A DNA stretch of 64,000 nt from Dryocosmus kuriphilus (GCA_038277395.1 CM076192.1:12002596-12066595), one strand, 5' to 3'. Counted from the first letter of the stretch, positions 21,753 through 32,930 are shown. A program made the numbers and translations. Notes: generated by a model from the sequence alone, not told the origin.

Positions 21753-22795
21753 CTATAAAATTTAGGCGGGAACGACTCATACTTGTTTCCTCGACATTAA
21801 TAAACCTCAAGGCGGACTAGATTGTGGGAACCCAAAAGTGCAAAATGAGTTCACGTACGAACGGTCAGGAACCTATGTGACCCAGCTCATGTATCAATTA
21901 CTTATCGCTGTCCTACTTTAGATCATCTCTGTTTTAGATGTATTTTCCTACTTCATTTTGAAGGCATCCAGAGCAATAATTTTTAACGACAAAGAAATTA
22001 CCTTTTTTTTTTAGTTCACTTTAACCTAAATTTCGCTTTGGCCACGCTAGCTGCTATGCCTGGCACAAAACTCCATTTTGGTTTCCTAACAAAAATTTAC
22101 AATTTCTTCGAAAATGCATTCCCAGTACCGGATTAGGGCAAGTTTTTCCCTATACCCCTTCAAGATAGGTAAATCCTGAATTGCATCACACATTATAGTG
22201 AAAAACCCATTCTCGAGCCCCAGGACCGAGCCTGGTTGAAAGAGAATTTAGTTTTCCGTTGAATGCAATCCAGAGTCCACAAGTCGGAGGAAGTATTGCC
22301 ACTTAAATACAGGGTTATGTGAACCCACAAATTTGTGTTAAATAGGGTTGCTTTTATTCCAAAGCGTGCTTACTCTAAGTCTCCTGGATGTTCCTTTTTG
22401 ATCGTTGATTTCAATTTCACCATTTCCTCGACGCGTCCCGGTGACGCTTTCCCAGCGGCGAGTGCAGTGGTGAAAAGTCAACCGGTCGGTTGTCTGGTTC
22501 GATGAAGAGTTCGATGAAGAGTGATCTACTGGTTTCGCGATTCAGGGAAGTCGGCTACCAGCTCGGCTTGGTCCCGCGATTCTCCCTTCTTTCGGGTCTT
22601 GGGTTGCGCGCGCGCTGCTATCGATTTTCCGTCTTTGCCTCGTAACTTATATAGATATGCTTATCGCGGTAGTATTTAGTCCAGTGTGTTGTCCTTATTT
22701 ATCGTATGCGCCTTTAATTTAGCGCCTCTCTGGCCTGCATTATTGTTCATTATAAAGGGGACTTTAGAACCATTTCAGTAAGATTCTGCAAATAT
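21753..22795. other. Non-coding, partly LINE or LTR untranslated sequence
   Basis: No open frame with recognisable protein. The segment 22390-22700 is GC-richer than its neighbours and may be untranslated retroelement sequence. Confidence 0.3.
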
Positions 22796-22859
22796 TGCAC
22801 AGGGAACGGAGGCCCTCAAACCCGTAAAAGAGAAAGTAATAAACATACATACATACATA
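22796..22859 (+). mobile_element. LINE 3' end with (TACA)n tail
   Basis: CCCTCAAACCCGTAAAAGAG followed by AAAGTAATAAA and a CATACATACATACATA tail matches the 3' end of LINE copy 1 (reverse complement near 640-660). The boundary on the left is not defined. Confidence 0.55.
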
Positions 22860-23070
22860 ATATTTTTCATTAAAATGTAGCTTAAAATTGATTTTTATTA
22901 ATTGAAGTTAATGTAATAATTTAATAGTTAATTTGAGGGTATGTGATACTTGATTATTTACAAAAAATTTTCTAAATTTCTTTCATTTCCCTTTCTTTTT
23001 CACTTCATGGAAGTAAATTTATGAAAACTATCCTTATATTATAAAATTTACAGTTTACATTTCCAGAGGT

Positions 23071-23965
23071 TAAGGGGTATGGCCACAGTAGAATTTTGAA
23101 AAAATTGTTTTTTTTTTTCCTTAAACGATGCTTTATCATCATAAAAATAAATTATTGTTCGATTTATAGTGAAAAAAGTTTTTTGTACCGACTTTGAGCG
23201 TATAGCGTAAGCCTACCTTTGACCGTTCAGTTGTTTTCGTAAAACTTTAAGGGGTATGGCCATGGTAGAATTTTCAAAAAATAGATTTTTTTTTGCTTAA
23301 ACGATGCTTTATCATCATAAGAATAAGTTGCTATTCGATTTATAGTGAAAAAAATTTTTTGTACCGACTTCGAGCGTATAACGTAAGCCTACCTTTGGCC
23401 GTTCAGTTGCTTTCGTAAAACTTTAAGCGTGTTTTTCTCAAAAACAGCTTTTTTCTAATTGGCCTGACAAATAACTTCCACAATTTTTATCCGATTGACT
23501 TCGAATTTTAAAATCATCTTTATAATTGGATTTCGCAGAGAAGTATGTGCGGAATTTTTAATTAATTAAAAACTTTTCATTTTATGAGGAGTTTTATACG
23601 AAATTTTTCACCGAAAATTCACCTGTTAACTTCAAATGTCTACTATTTTCAAAAAAATCAATATTTTTAAAATTCCGTACGTACTTTTCTAGGTATTTTT
23701 ATGTTGATTAACGGGAATTTTTTTGTTTTGCTCTAGGTCAAAAATTGTGGATGCCAAATGTCAGGCCGCGGAGCGCCTCAAAAAAAGATACAAAAAGCAA
23801 ATGGCAGTAGTTGGCCATTTTATAAAAAAAAATTTTTTTTATTAGCTTGATAGTTCAACTAATTAGATCTTTAATTAGTTTTATAAATACATTAATTTTT
23901 TATACCAAAAAAAATTGTTGAATATGCACATGATTTTGTACCCACTACTGTGTCCATACCCCTTA
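23071..23965. mobile_element. MITE-like element with 20-bp TIRs and internal tandem duplication
   Basis: The left end TAAGGGGTATGGCCACAGTA is mirrored on the right by TACTGTGTCCATACCCCTTA with one mismatch. The first 177 bp is tandemly duplicated (units start at 23071 and 23248), each holding TTTATCATCATAA, a CCGACTT(T/C)GAGCGTATA block and GCCTACCTTTG. No transposase frame exists, so it would need an enzyme in trans. A (T)TAA-like flank is possible but not proven. Confidence 0.6.
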
Positions 23966-24311
23966 CATGGATAATTTGTGTACTTACATACTTTTATTTA
24001 GCTTAATTTCCTTTACTCCTCAGATAAATAAATAAATATTTAATTCTTTTAATTCAGTATTTTTTTTTTACTTAGAAAATTTGACGCTTAGAAATAAAAA
24101 CTAATTAATTAGTTGACACATACGAATTTAACCTCGATAGTCGATTTATTCAATTTGATAAAATTCTTGCCAGTCAAATTTGTATATTTGTAACACAGTT
24201 TTAAGTTATTTAAATAAGAATTTAATACGCTTTTCATATTCAAACTAAATTATTTTAATAGTGTTCATTAATTTTTGTTAAGAAACTGATACTAAATTAT
24301 ATTTTTAAATC
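23966..24311. other. AT-rich, nothing recognised
   Basis: Very AT-rich sequence with no coding signal. Confidence 0.3.
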
Positions 24312-24446
24312 ATGGCTGAAAAAAGTCTCAAACATTCGCTAACGAAAAACGTCGAATCATTAAATAAAAAAAAGAAAATTAGTATTTTAATCACGATCGT
24401 CGATGGTTTGATGTCCGAGAAAGTGTATGATGAAAAATTTCGATAG
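24312..24446 (+). CDS. Small 44-codon ORF of unknown status
   Basis: ATG at 24312 gives MAEKSLKHSLTKNVESLNKK followed by KKISILITIVDGLMSEKVYD and EKFR, ending in TAG at 24444-24446, inside the start of the large hairpin. Lysine-rich composition follows from AT-rich DNA, so it may be chance. It could also be a small exon of the putative plus-strand host gene. No homology is recognised. Confidence 0.2.
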   Translation: MAEKSLKHSLTKNVESLNKKKKISILITIVDGLMSEKVYDEKFR

Positions 24447-24605
24447 ATAGGTTGTTCAAACGACATACTTCGGGCGAACAAGCTTATTTATTAGAAAATA
24501 AGCGAGGTTTCGGGAAAGGAATTTTCCCGAAGCGTCGCATATTTTCTAATAAATAAGCTTGTTCGTCCGAAGTATGTCGTTTTAACAACCTATCCATAGA
24601 AATTT
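24435..24605. repeat. Foldback hairpin, 83-bp stem and 5-nt loop
   Basis: The arm 24435-24517 pairs with 24523-24605 along 83 bases with about seven mismatches and no gaps. The loop is five bases. Stretches such as AACAAGCTTATTTATTAGAA and ACGACATACTTCGG are perfectly paired. This is either a small foldback MITE or a hairpin-RNA locus. Confidence 0.85.
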
Positions 24606-24942
24606 TTTAAAGAAAATTAAAATTCTGGATTAGAAAAAATTCCTTTTACTTCAAAAGATTTCTTGAACATCCAATATTCATGTAGGAGATAAATGTGTGT
24701 GAGTGCCTAACTTTTATTTTTAACATAACAATTTGTTTGCATTATAACCTACTTTTAAAAATCCCATGTGTCATTTTTAATATTTTTATTCCTTTATTAT
24801 TTATTAATATAAAATATACTATACAGAATATGAAACATTATATTAAAAGTCTCTAATTTCATTTGTGGTCCAGGAAAGGAATTATTACTGCTTAAATTTT
24901 AATAGCCTTTATCTTATATCTTAAGAATCTTCAATTAATCAT

Positions 24943-25513
24943 CATGGGTAGAGAGGATTCCAGGGTTCGCATCTTGGTGCTCGACCCTCTCAGTTGGGGT
25001 TCTATTGTTTCGGCTGAGTCGAGCGCTGGCAGTACAGTCCGCTTCAAGCTTTGCTCACTTCGAAGGCACTTACCTATCTCCCCCTCTATTTTCCTTGTTA
25101 TAATTATGTCTCTAATGAGCCGATAGGTTTTAAATAAGTGTATGTTTTTACCGAAAAATATCATCTCGATAAAATGGGTCTATTGTGATTAATTTAAATT
25201 GAGTTCGCTACTAAATAAAATACTAAGTGTACAATAAATAATAATAGCACAAATACACAGAAATAACTTAGGTCAGACACGACCCCCTTTCCAACGCAAT
25301 TTCCCTTCTTTTCTCGAAAACACATATTTAAAACCTATCGACACATTAGAGACAGAATTATAAATAGGAAAATAGAGGAGGGATAGGTAAGTGTCTTCGA
25401 AGTGAGCAAGCTTGAAACGGACTGTCCTGCCAGCGCTCGACTCAGTCGAAACAATAGACCCCCAACTGAGAGCGTCGAGCAGCAAAATGCGAACCCTGGT
25501 ATCCCCTTAACCC
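24943..25513. mobile_element. Inverted-repeat element, arms about 200 bp
   Basis: The left arm 24943-25143 and right arm about 25310-25513 are inverted copies. Outer ends share CCAGGGTTCGCAT, then TCGAGCGCTGGCAG, CACTTACCTATC and, innermost, AAACCTATCG with ACATATTTAAAACC. The spacer is AT-rich. No transposase is present. The short ORFs on each arm are translations of the repeat and not genes. Confidence 0.65.
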
Positions 25514-25796
25514 ATCATCATTTTTTTAGGAAACGTATTGCAAAACGTTACGGCTAAAAACTCCTCAGATTTCAATCATGAAACTACACCATACGAATTA
25601 TTACTTAAAAATTACAGTAAAAATAACAATTCTTGAGAACTTGATATTTTAAAAAATCCAAAAATTAAAGAAATCAATTTTATTAAGACCGACTTAGTGA
25701 AAAATAGCGGATGTATTAGTAAACAAAGATGCTTTTTAATTATTCTTAAAATAATCTTTAATTTCAAATTTAAAAACGTTTCCTTTTTCTTTTTAG

Positions 25797-25815
25797 ACAT
25801 TCGAGGTTACTTATG
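25797..25815 (+). CDS. Candidate 19-nt micro-exon
   Basis: A strong acceptor (TTTCCTTTTTCTTTTTAG) precedes ACATTCGAGGTTACTTATG, which is followed by the donor GTACGTAT. Read from phase 0 it gives TFEVTY plus one base, which joins in frame to the exon at 25967 (making D). It cannot follow the signal-peptide exon directly, because that exon leaves one base over. Statistical support for such a short exon is weak. Confidence 0.2.
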
Positions 25816-25966
25816 GTACGTATTTACAATATTCAATAAAAACAAAAATAATAAATTTTTTGGGAACAACAAACGAAGATTTTTAATTAATAATCGTTAT
25901 AATAAATAAAAAATAAATTTATAATATATTTATAATAATAAATTTCCATTCATGTTCAAAATTTAG

Positions 25967-26020
25967 ATCATATAAGTGCTGATGAACCATTCATGTCATT
26001 AACTAAGGTTTTGTTTGGAG
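25967..26020 (+). CDS. Candidate 54-nt exon, phase 1-1
   Basis: TTTAG precedes and GTGAGTTA follows a 54-base segment with only one open frame, HISADEPFMSLTKVLFG, entered and left in phase 1. The donor is close to consensus. It is compatible with the exons at 3464 and 31722 on the same strand. Introns between them would hold the transposons of this window. The peptide is not recognised. The main doubt is that such signals arise by chance in AT-rich DNA. Confidence 0.35.
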
Positions 26021-27160
26021 GTGAGTTAATTTATAAAAAGAATCATGAATAATTAATTTCAATTTTTCTATTTCTTTTTTAATCTTTTTTTAGAACATTT
26101 TCCTGTTTTTCTGTTTTAAATTAAATTTTCATAAAATTTAAGATTTATATTGTAATAATTACTTATAGTAATGAACAATTTATTAATATTTTTATTTAAT
26201 TTTGGGTGAGGTGCATAGTGATCGTCCATGAGAAAAATGTTTTATAAACTTTAAATTGTTATTTTTAATGACAAATATTAGCAAACAAATTAAAAAATCA
26301 GACATTCTCCGAAAAAAGATTATTTTACTACCAAATCAAGTAGTGGAACATCTGAAAAAATCTGAACATTGATCTTCCATGACCAAGTTCTTATTTCACT
26401 GAGTTAACATTATGAATTACTTCCTCACAAAATATATTTTTATGTCATAATTCCTTGCTTTTATTGACAACTTAAAACTTAAACATGGAAATTTGTTATA
26501 TGATATTTATTGTTAATTTTACGAACAAATTATATAAACAAATGGCTATTATCGGCATTTTTGGATAATAAAAATACTTTTTTCCTGATTGCCTTGAAAT
26601 AATATTACCAACTATGTTTAGTGATGAAAGTATCTTGTCCCATATTTTTTGCTCATTTTTTAAACAACTTATATTAACAAATGCCTACTTATTAAATTTT
26701 TTCTGAAATAAAAGGATTGATTTTTAAATTTGCTTATATTTGTTATTAAAAATAATAAAACACATTTTTCCCCTGAAATATCACTATTCAGAAGTGTGCC
26801 ACTTGATTTAGTGGCAAAATAATTTTTTTCTGAGAAAATGGCTGATTTTTAAATTTGTTGCTAATATTTGTTATTAAAAATAACAATTTAAAGTTTATAG
26901 AACATTTTTATCGTGGACGATTACTATCCAGTTGTGTACCACATAATTTAGTGCAAAAAGTAATTTTTTCTGAGAGAAAATGTCTAATTTTTGAATTTGT
27001 TGCTAATATTTGTTATTTAAAAAAAACAATTTAAAGTTTATAACACGTTTTCCTCATTCTCGAACATTATTAAATTGTGTACGACATGATTTAGTAGGAA
27101 AAATAAATTTTTTAAAAGAGAAAAAGCTCATTTTTGAATTTGGTTTTAATATTTGTTATG
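26021..27160. repeat. Degenerate tandem and inverted repeats, about 125-bp unit
   Basis: Three head-to-tail units at about 26780-26905, 26905-27030 and 27030-27150 share TTTGTTGCTAATATTTGTTA, CAATTTAAAGTTTATA and a GTGT(A/G)CCAC-like word. The segment at 26220-26350 carries the same words in reverse complement. Coding content is absent. This may be a decayed foldback element or a local satellite. Confidence 0.5.
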
Positions 27161-27861
27161 AACAATAAAAAATGTAAGTATTATAATATTTTTTCCTTTT
27201 AAAGTTAAATTAAATATTAAAAGTTTTAAATTGTTTTCAACAGAAAAAAATATATATAACTGTGGCAGAAAATAAAAAATTGATCATTTGTTTAGTAGAT
27301 TATTTATAACAATAGTAATTTTCAGTATTTCGTTATTTTTCTTTTTGATCATTCATTTTGCAGAGAATTGCATCGTTTTTAGTAAAAAAGATTGTTTTCA
27401 ATGTTTAAGCGCTGCAAAAAACTATTTGTTTATATAATTTGTTTATAACAATTAGGTTGAATCTTCAAACAAATGTTTATGTTCCGTAAGTGTACGTGCA
27501 TTCATTCTGATGCATAGCGAGTTTATTTATGTCTTTTCCTTATCGATAAAAAATATTGTCGGAATGGCTTTTTTACGCACTATTTGTTTAAATAATGAAG
27601 TTCACAGAACGAAATTTAAAAATCCGGCCTGAAGTGATTCTGAGCCATCTAATGTTGAACATTTAAAAAAGTAATCAAAATCTGTTAAGAATTGTAGCCT
27701 GTAGTGGATTATGAACAGTAAATTCCTAATCCAGACCACTGTGCGATGGATCAAAAGACCAAAAGGCGCTTACGTCAATTGGACAAGAAGATTGGGTGGG
27801 CAAGACAGAATGTGTCCCGTATTCCATGTGTGCTCTACTACATAATATCTGGTAGGCAATG
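27161..27861. other. AT-rich, nothing recognised
   Basis: No gene or repeat structure was found before the left arm of the Penelope inverted repeat. Confidence 0.3.
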
Positions 27862-28240
27862 AAAAACATGATGGAATTAGAATAGCGACGCTTCCAGACA
27901 AATTTAATCATTTCAAAATAAGTACAACGTTTCATCAGCGTAGTCTGACCTCTTCAGGTACATGCAGATAAACAAATAATAACATGAAAATCCCAAAAAT
28001 ATGAATCAGAGGCACAAATACAGGTTAAATTAATAAAGAATTTTTTGATTCACCATTCATATAAAAGTTTCACTTGGCATAAATTTAAATAAAAAGTTCC
28101 ATCCATTTGAAAGGGTAGTAATCGTAAAAATTTAGTTGAATTGTAAAAAATTACGTAACTTCTTTGTGCAAAATTTTAATGTTATCCCAATTGATAAAGG
28201 ATGAATCGCCATTTTGTTCTGAGTGTATGTGTTTTGCGAT

Positions 28241-28369
28241 TTATTTATGGTTTTTAGTACAATGTTCAATATTTCTGAAATGTTCGTTTCTTCTAGTAAT
28301 TAAAGATCTTTTTGTTTGACCAATATACGAGTGTATCTTGCCACAAGAACAAACAAGTTTGTAAACAAC
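28241..28369 (-). pseudogene. GIY-YIG endonuclease fragment, left inverted copy
   Basis: The minus strand reads CGKIHSYIGQTKRSLITRRN then EHFRNIEHCTKNHK. Compared with the right arm (CGKTYIGQ) it has an extra residue just before YIG, so this copy carries a small insertion. It ends in a stop after the KNHK segment. Confidence 0.6.
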
Positions 28370-28386
28370 ATTACATTGATTACATT

Positions 28387-28674
28387 GTTGTTTACAAACT
28401 TGTTTGTTCTTGTGGCAAGACATATATCGGTCAAACAAAAAGATCTTTAATTACTAGAAGAAACGAACATTTCAGGAATATTGAAGATTGTACTAAAAAC
28501 CATAAGGAAATCGCAAAACACAAACACTCAGAACATAATGACGATTCATCCTTTATCAATTGGGATAACATTAGCATTTTGCACAGAGAATCAAACTATT
28601 TTAAAAGACTTTTTGTTGAAATGCTTTATATTAAGAAGGAGGGTAATAGTGACTTAAAAAAATTTCTGACTTAA
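28387..28674 (+). pseudogene. Penelope-like GIY-YIG endonuclease C-terminal region
   Basis: The plus-strand frame reads VVYKLVCSCGKTYIGQTKRS then LITRRNEHFRNIEDCTKNHK, FINWDNISILHRESNYFKRL and FVEMLYIKKEGNSDLKKFLT, ending at 28674. VYK..C.C...YIGQTKR is the GIY-YIG core with the paired cysteines typical of Penelope nucleases, and the arginine and glutamate expected for catalysis follow. This half is fully open, but it is cut off from any RT by the palindrome, so it cannot act as a complete element. Confidence 0.8.
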
Positions 28675-29559
28675 AATTTTTCAATACAGCTTATAACATG
28701 ATTTTAAATACTATTTAAATTTGTCTAATTCAAACATTACCTTCAAATCTTAATATCTCACTCTACAGTTTCTCCCTCTCTCTCTATCGCACATTATACC
28801 TTGCTACGTATACTTTGTCATCTATTTTGGTAGTGGTTGACACGCCTTTAGATGGCTAGGTCTTTGTACCTATGCTATCTACGAAGTTTTCGAAATTTTA
28901 TTATTTACGCTTTATGTTTTGTCATTATTCGTCTGTATATTCGTTTTTCATCAATGTGTTTTTAAACATTTTAATGTCCTCATTTTTTTAGACACGAAGG
29001 TAAATCAATTTTATCGCTAAATTTTTATCTTATTTTGCTCAAAATTCCTAACCTCTTTTGCACATATATACTATTTTTCCTATTTTTTCCTTCCTTTTAT
29101 GCCTATTTCGAACACTACAAAAATGTAACGCCAAATCTTCGACCTTTTTTAAAAATTCTATGCATCGACGTTATGTAATTTTTTACAATTCAACTAAATT
29201 TTACGATTACCATCCTTTCAAATGGATTGAACTTTTTATTTCAATTTATGTCAAGTGAAACTTTTATATGATTGGTGAGTCAAAAAATTCTTTACTAATT
29301 TAACCTGTATTTGTGCCTCTGATTTATATTTTTGGGATCTTCATGTTATTATTTGTTTATCTACTTGTACCTGAAGAGGTCAGACTACGCTGACGAAACG
29401 TTGTACTTATTTTGAATTGATTAAGTTTGTCTGGAAGCGTCGCTATTCTAATTCCATCATGTTTTTATTTCATCATCCCGGACGTTAAAATTTACCATGA
29501 GGATTTTTCACTCTTCCCTCAACTCTTCTGTCTGGTAGGCAATTTACGGAAAGGATCCG

Positions 29560-31110
29560 AAAGTTCGTCCACGAACTGAGGATCCACCATCACACACTCA
29601 ATAAGTCAAAGCTGCTGACGGAGAGATGGGTCAGGGAGACTCAACAGTTTCTCTCTGACTCTACGGGTCTCTTCAACGGTCTTCCTGCTTCTGTAAAAAA
29701 TCCGTCCAATTCGGAGGAGATCGAGACCTTTGGAGGGACATATACGAGGTGTGATACCCTTTAATAGAAGACGCAGAGAACATTATCCGCTTTAAGGAGC
29801 TGTGCGACGATCTTGTAAGGTCTGAAGAGGAGTGTCCACCAATTACTGCCGAAGAGGTGAGGAAAAACTTTAATGGGCACGAAGAACTTTTCCACGGCCG
29901 GTCCGGATAGTTTCAAGAACTTCTGGTGGAAGGCGTTTTATTCTACACACCAGCATGTGGCCTAGATTTTTACTACCTACGTAAAAGCGGAAACGCCCAT
30001 TCCTGCATGGTTGGTAAAAGGGCGCACTGTACTCCTTCCACAGAAAGGTGACTTATCCGACTCAAGGAACGACATTCCGATAACATGTCTGAACGCTGTA
30101 TAAGATCTTTACAACTATCCTGAACCATAGGATTATTCGGACAATCGGTCCTGTGTGGCGAGAGATTTACGAACAACATGGCTCGAAAAAGGGCGTAGCA
30201 GGTTGTCGGAAAAGTCTGCTAATCGACAGAAGCGTCTACAAAGACGCTACATTCTACAAGCATACTCTTTCGATGGCCTGGATCGATTACCGGGTAGCTT
30301 TTGATTCAACCTGTCATAGACTTATCATCTGTCTATTGGAAAGCTTGAAGGTACATCCACATATAGTGGGATTCATAGAGAGGTTGACACCCGTCTGGAA
30401 AAACAGATTTACCATCTCATTTGGGAAACATCATGTGACAATTAATAGTGTAACTGCGGCGAGCCTCACAATTACGAGCATAAGGTCATTCATGTATTTT
30501 ACATGGATGACCCTAAGATCTATGCTTCTGGGGCAGAGCTGCTCAGGCATGCTTTGAGGATCGTCGAGGGGCACACACGGGAAATTGGAATGGACTTTGG
30601 ATTGGACAAGTGTGCCAAGATTCATTTGAAGTGAGGATGAATTGCTTGCATCTTCCAGGACTCTGGGCTCGTAGATGGTAGCGCCGTCAAGACACCTTGG
30701 TGCTAAAGAGACGTACCTATTCCTGGGTGTGCCTGAGAACCGCATTTAGGATATAACATCAGTGAAGGAGGCTTTACGAAACAGATACAAGTGTCTCCTC
30801 CGACAGATCTGGTCTTCCAGTCTTTCGTCGGAGAACAAGGTATATGCAGTTAGCATGCTTGCCGTCTCGGTTCTACTTTATTCATTTGGCGTGGTTCCAT
30901 GGACGAAAGAAGAGCTCATTTTGCTCGACATCGCCACGCGTAAGGTCACCAATCTCATGGTCGTGAGGCATGGTCAAAGGTGTAATTTACCCCAATTCCA
31001 CTGGGAGGAAGTGTCATTTTCATGGATTGCACTCGCTCCTATGGGGAACCACTCTGCTGTGAGTGTCGCCACCTTTAACACTTTTGCTCACCGCATATGA
31101 ATATCAGCGG
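29560..31110 (+). pseudogene. LINE reverse transcriptase of R2/R4 type, decayed
   Basis: Across frameshifts the plus strand spells a non-LTR RT of the kind carried by R2/R4 (Dong) elements: FNGLPASVKNPSNSEEIETF, then PDSFKNFWWKAF, TPIPAWLVKGRTVLLPQKGD, then 30153-30557 with QHGSKKGVAGCRKSLLIDRS, MAWIDYRVAFDSTCHRLIIC and KNRFTISFGKHHV. Motif C survives only as a changed trace (FYFTWMTLRSM). The late segment 30762-31100 reads RYKCLLRQIWSSSLSSENKV and YSFGVVPWTKEEL, typical of the thumb and C-terminal region. Elements of this group carry a restriction-like endonuclease, which I could not see here. The copy is inactive. Confidence 0.65.
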
Positions 31111-31721
31111 TTGGGGTGAAAGTAAAATAACAGTGTTAAGTGGAGTCATCTCGCGAAAAATGCCTACTCTTTCTCACCTTCTAGGACAAAAGGAGCAGGA
31201 GTGAATTACGTATACGCTTCAGTTGCTTGAAGAATGGTTCCTCTACCAGAGGAACCATGATCGTAGCTTTAGAAGCTTGCAACTTCTCATAATTGAGCTT
31301 TCTTAAAATGTCCACCAATGATACAGTAAATCATGTATAATGGTGTATCCCAAACTAGATGCGCTCATGCTTGCGAGCGAAAAGAATGTGCCCGCGCGTC
31401 AGGACGATTTTTAAAACTGTCTTTCAGTTTTTCAGGTTAAAAGACCTTGTAGAATCTTAAACTTAACGTACGTAAAAAATATAGGGCGCTATTATTAAGG
31501 AACGAAATGGTAATTAAGTTATGAAATTGTTAACGTGCATAGTTTTTTCGCTTCTTAAGTTTCGTTAAGAAGTGAATTAGTGAATTAGTCTCCATAATTA
31601 ATATTATATGTACTTACTTAGAATTTTGGATTAGAATTTCTTTTAATTCTGTTCCTCGAGCCCTACATAAATATATGCTTATAGAATAAAATAATAAAAT
31701 TTATCTTTAATATTCTTTCAG
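31111..31721. other. Non-coding, includes a GCGC-type motif fragment
   Basis: Near 31370-31410 GCTTGCGAGCGAAAAGAATG and GTGCCCGCGCGTCAGG resemble part of the GC-rich palindromic blocks at 34.1-34.3 and 40.0-40.2 kb. The remaining sequence is AT-rich. Confidence 0.35.
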
Positions 31722-31814
31722 ATGAAGAATGTAATTTACCTCTACTAGACAGAGCTCACTTAACGGCAACCACATCTTTATCTGAACGGGGACCGAAAAA
31801 TGCTAGACTCAATG
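31722..31814 (+). CDS. Candidate 93-nt exon, phase 1-1
   Basis: A TATTCTTTCAG acceptor precedes 93 bases with a single open frame (EECNLPLLDRAHLTATTSLS then ERGPKNARLN) and the donor GTAAAAT. It is entered and left in phase 1, so it would splice in frame to the exon at 25967 (giving FG-D-EECN). The base composition is less AT-rich than its neighbours, consistent with constraint. The protein is not recognised. Confidence 0.4.
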
Positions 31815-32501
31815 GTAAAATCAATTATTGCTTTTATCTGCCTACAACAATAAGTGGTCTAATCCATAAGACCATTTCCTGATATAAATATATATATATA
31901 TATTGTATTTAACTGGTAAATCGTATTTAGTTGATTGGCCCTATCATATTGCAATTGCTTGAATTATTGTGAAAATTATTAATAATTTTCTTCTCAGTAG
32001 TTCTTGATTTGATGGTTGTATGCAAGGCTTGTTATTTTTTAAAACTAAATTGCAATCCCTCCAAAGTTAAATATCGATCCATTTAGACCATCGTCTTATT
32101 ATTTTCAATTACATTCTTTGGGATTGTTACCATTTTCCGAAATTGAAAGATCTTTTTCGTCGTGAAAGATAAAGTTTTATTTTGAATACGAATGAATCAT
32201 AAAAATAGTATAAAAAATACTGAATACAATTTGATTCACCTATGTTAATTTGCATGATGGTTCTCAATTGATGCTGTATAGCTAAATAACGGATATTGCA
32301 TGAAACTGTGTACGAGAATGAAAAAATTAAACACTTCTAAAATAGCAAGGGACACCGTTATTGCATCCAAACGCTGAAATCCAATTCTTCCAAATACAAG
32401 ATTTTCAATTTAGCTTGCTAGGTTGAATGTTTTTCGTGTTAATGTAATTTATCTGCAATGAATAGAGCAAAAAGTCTCCCCAAATATTTTTTGAAAAAGA
32501 T
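31815..32501. other. AT-rich with a short (TA)n tract at 31885-31905
   Basis: Intron-like sequence; no other feature seen. Confidence 0.3.
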
Positions 32502-32584
32502 CCTGCACGTTTCTTACGGGAATTGAGTTTCTTTTAAATTGTCTTTAATTGACCGAAACTCAATTTCCATAAGAAACTTGCAGG
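32502..32584. repeat. Hairpin, 30-bp stem with three mismatches, 23-nt loop
   Basis: The arms 32502-32531 and 32555-32584 pair across 30 positions with three mismatches. Size and shape resemble a pre-miRNA, but there is no evidence of expression. Confidence 0.6.
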
Positions 32585-32870
32585 GGCTTGTGTAAAAATG
32601 TAGAAGAGACGGAACTTCAAATTTCTTTAAACTTTTCTCAATTTAATAGGTATAAAATCTCGATTTTTTGTACTTATACTCTCCTGCAAGATCACCTATC
32701 AATTGAGGATCTACTATCGACGAGAAAATTCGAGTCGTCTGGCTTTGGCGTTAAAAAATTGAGACAAGCAAAAATGTTAGCTTAATGAGTGAATGGTCAT
32801 TTTAAAGGTCAAAGTATCATAGACTCGAGAGCATTGATTCGTTCCCTTTCAGCTATGTAACTTCACACTG

Positions 32871-32930
32871 TGCCGTCTCTCTCCCTCTAACAAAATTCAC
32901 TGACGTTTGTTAGCGGAGAGAGGCGGTACA
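32871..32930. repeat. Imperfect hairpin, about 24-bp stem
   Basis: TGCCGTCTCTCTCCCTCTAA pairs with TTAGCGGAGAGAGGCGGTACA with a few mismatches around a short loop. No function is assigned. Confidence 0.5.

Larger units (their letters stand above)
27862..29467. mobile_element. Head-to-head inverted Penelope-like element tails
   Basis: The left arm (27862-28369, minus) and the right arm (28387-29467, plus) are inverted copies of a Penelope 3' region around a 17-nt centre. Both hold the GIY-YIG frame, then a shared 3' untranslated part ending CATGATGGAATTAGAATAGC (left strand sense). The left arm lacks about 570 bp present on the right, between a TTTTGCACA(A/G)AG block and the ACGT(A)TAATTTTTTAC block. 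There is no RT. Partial inverted copies like this are characteristic of Penelope elements. Confidence 0.8.

Noticed and set aside
28312..28386. N-terminal part of the ORF running through the palindrome centre
   Set aside because: It translates the inverted left arm and spacer, not the endonuclease.
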